Source: CAYUYM01 sp964449305 (lineage in GTDB: Bacteria; Bacteroidota; Ignavibacteria; SZUA-365; CAYQST01). Taken from it: DNA of 7,368 nt. How positions within the stretch are numbered: the first letter of the stretch is position 1; the number at the start of each line of letters is the position of its first letter. Positions 7,204 through 7,368 of this stretch are shown one piece after another. The notes under the pieces were generated by a model. It saw only the letters and a list, made by a program, of their open reading frames with translations. It searched no databases and was not told the DNA's origin. Location: NCBI GenBank assembly GCA_964449305.1, contig CAYUYM010000171.1, positions 1 through 7,368 on the forward strand. The letters are read 5' to 3'. The position numbers and the translations under genes are program-made.

Positions 7204-7368
7204 ATGAAAACGTCCCCATTCACGAACAACAGCACGGCGGTGAAATACGCCGCAGTCATCGCGGTGACCATTCTTGTCGTCATCCTCATCTGGCTGCTTC
7301 CGCCGGGCATCATCAACACCACAAGCGGCACCATCAAGCCGCTGGAAAAATACCAGTCCACACAGATG
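7204..7368 (+). CDS. Membrane-anchored protein, N-terminal 55 residues; 3' end outside window
   Basis: The frame runs open to the window end. A short polar N-terminus (MKTSPFTNNSTAVKY) precedes one membrane helix (about 16-32) that ends in LLPPG, followed by TTSGTIKPLEKYQSTQM. With few positive charges on the outside and K2 and K14 before the helix, the N-terminus should face the cytoplasm and the rest the periplasm or outside. It could also be read as a long signal peptide, but no clear cleavage site is seen. The anchor and the TSGTIKP stretch resemble the preceding protein (VKY, helix, TSGTVAP), so it is probably a paralogue lacking the anti-sigma head. It lies 66 bases after that gene with no terminator between, so it likely belongs to the same operon. 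The function of the missing part is unknown. Confidence 0.8.
   Translation, partial: MKTSPFTNNSTAVKYAAVIAVTILVVILIWLLPPGIINTTSGTIKPLEKYQSTQM

Overview
This is a GC-rich bacterial window with G or C at most third codon positions. All genes read on the plus strand, are tightly packed, and several have clear Shine-Dalgarno sites. A hybrid kinase with an HPt domain and an ECF sigma factor followed by a membrane-bound regulator suggest a Gram-negative-type bacterium. I cannot name the phylum from these bases. There are no RNA genes, insertion sequences, CRISPR arrays or convincing intrinsic terminators.

Region 1 (1-2772) holds two genes. The first is the 3' part of a hybrid sensor histidine kinase, covering the end of the dimerisation domain, the ATPase domain, two receiver domains and an HPt domain. 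A 2-hydroxyacid dehydrogenase of the glyoxylate/hydroxypyruvate reductase type follows after only 16 bases, so the two are probably co-transcribed.

Region 2 (2773-5334) is a single P-type cation ATPase with ten likely membrane segments. It most resembles the CtpE-like branch and carries two changes at normally conserved motifs: PQGL in M4 and SGAF in the nucleotide-binding domain. Its best start is six bases downstream of the first ATG.

Region 3 (5335-7368) looks like a separate regulatory operon. A short AT-richer gap with a possible promoter and a ladder of overlapping ATGs leads into an ECF sigma factor. Next comes a one-pass membrane protein whose N-terminus resembles an anti-sigma domain without zinc ligands. 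Its roughly 275-residue extracytoplasmic part is unrecognised. The last gene, cut by the window end, is a small-headed membrane protein whose anchor (V-K-Y, membrane helix, T-S-G-T-[VI]-x-P) closely repeats that of the preceding protein. The most interesting signal in the window is this possible sigma, anti-sigma and paralogous-partner system. The inference is that the two membrane proteins sense an envelope condition and the first holds the sigma factor.
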